Below, one piece after another: positions 5,153 to 5,171 of a stretch of 5,171 nt of DNA. The notes beneath the pieces were generated by a model. That model was not told where the DNA came from. It saw nothing but the letters and a program-made list of their open reading frames with translations, and did no database searches. Position numbers and translations under genes: made by a program. This stretch comes from Nitrospiraceae bacterium. Its GTDB lineage: Bacteria; Nitrospirota; Nitrospiria; Nitrospirales; Nitrospiraceae. How positions within the stretch are numbered: the first letter of the stretch is position 1; each line of letters starts with the position of its first letter. The stretch is taken from contig JAABQN010000155.1 of the NCBI GenBank assembly GCA_011391455.1, positions 1 to 5,171 on the forward strand, given 5' to 3'.

Positions 5153-5171
5153 ATGTAAAACAAGAACTCGA

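Noticed and set aside
5137..5154. Five-codon open frame (MGGGL) just upstream of cysK
   Set aside because: It arises from the ribosome-binding site sequence itself and has no Shine-Dalgarno. It has no cysteine codons that would suggest an attenuator peptide.
1..5171. tRNA, rRNA, CRISPR array, insertion sequence or attachment site
   Set aside because: Seven complete genes cover nearly everything. The remaining gaps are short and contain only the small inverted repeats listed, with no regularly spaced repeats, transposase fragments or tRNA-like folds seen.

Overview
All seven genes in this window lie on the minus strand and almost fill it; no gap between genes exceeds about 125 bases. The protein families, moderately high GC and compact operon style suggest a bacterium of the Nitrospira type (phylum Nitrospirota). 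That is an impression from gene content and remembered homologues, not a measured placement.

In transcription order (right to left) the genes are: a CysK-type PLP cysteine synthase (5140-4211); a first MoeB/ThiF-type E1-like adenylyltransferase (4118-3306); a zinc-ribbon threonine synthase (3278-2028); a CysO-like ubiquitin-fold sulfur carrier of the MoaD/ThiS family (2031-1744); a small stand-alone NIL-domain protein (1756-1517); a second MoeB/ThiF paralogue (1453-650); and a JAMM/MPN+ metallopeptidase of the Mec type (526-8). The central genes are tightly coupled: thrC and the carrier share an ATGA stop/start, and the carrier and NIL genes overlap by 13 bases. The three larger gaps (about 92, 63 and 123 bases) each contain inverted repeats. 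No promoter or convincing terminator is visible, and the operon may extend beyond the right edge, where only 31 bases precede cysK.

Together the genes look like a protein-thiocarboxylate sulfur-transfer system for amino-acid biosynthesis. It resembles the mycobacterial Mec-CysO-CysM pathway and the Wolinella HcyD/HcyS methionine pathway. In this model the JAMM protease trims or recycles the carrier, an E1-like enzyme adenylates and helps thiolate its C-terminal glycine, and a PLP enzyme takes the sulfur to form cysteine or possibly homocysteine.

The most notable detail is that the carrier does not end at its Gly-Gly. Five residues (TSCRM) follow, so it looks like a pro-form that the JAMM peptidase in the same cluster would have to mature. 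The codons for that Gly-Gly also serve as the Shine-Dalgarno sequence of the NIL gene. Two E1-like paralogues for one visible carrier, and a threonine synthase translationally coupled to the carrier, are the other points worth testing.
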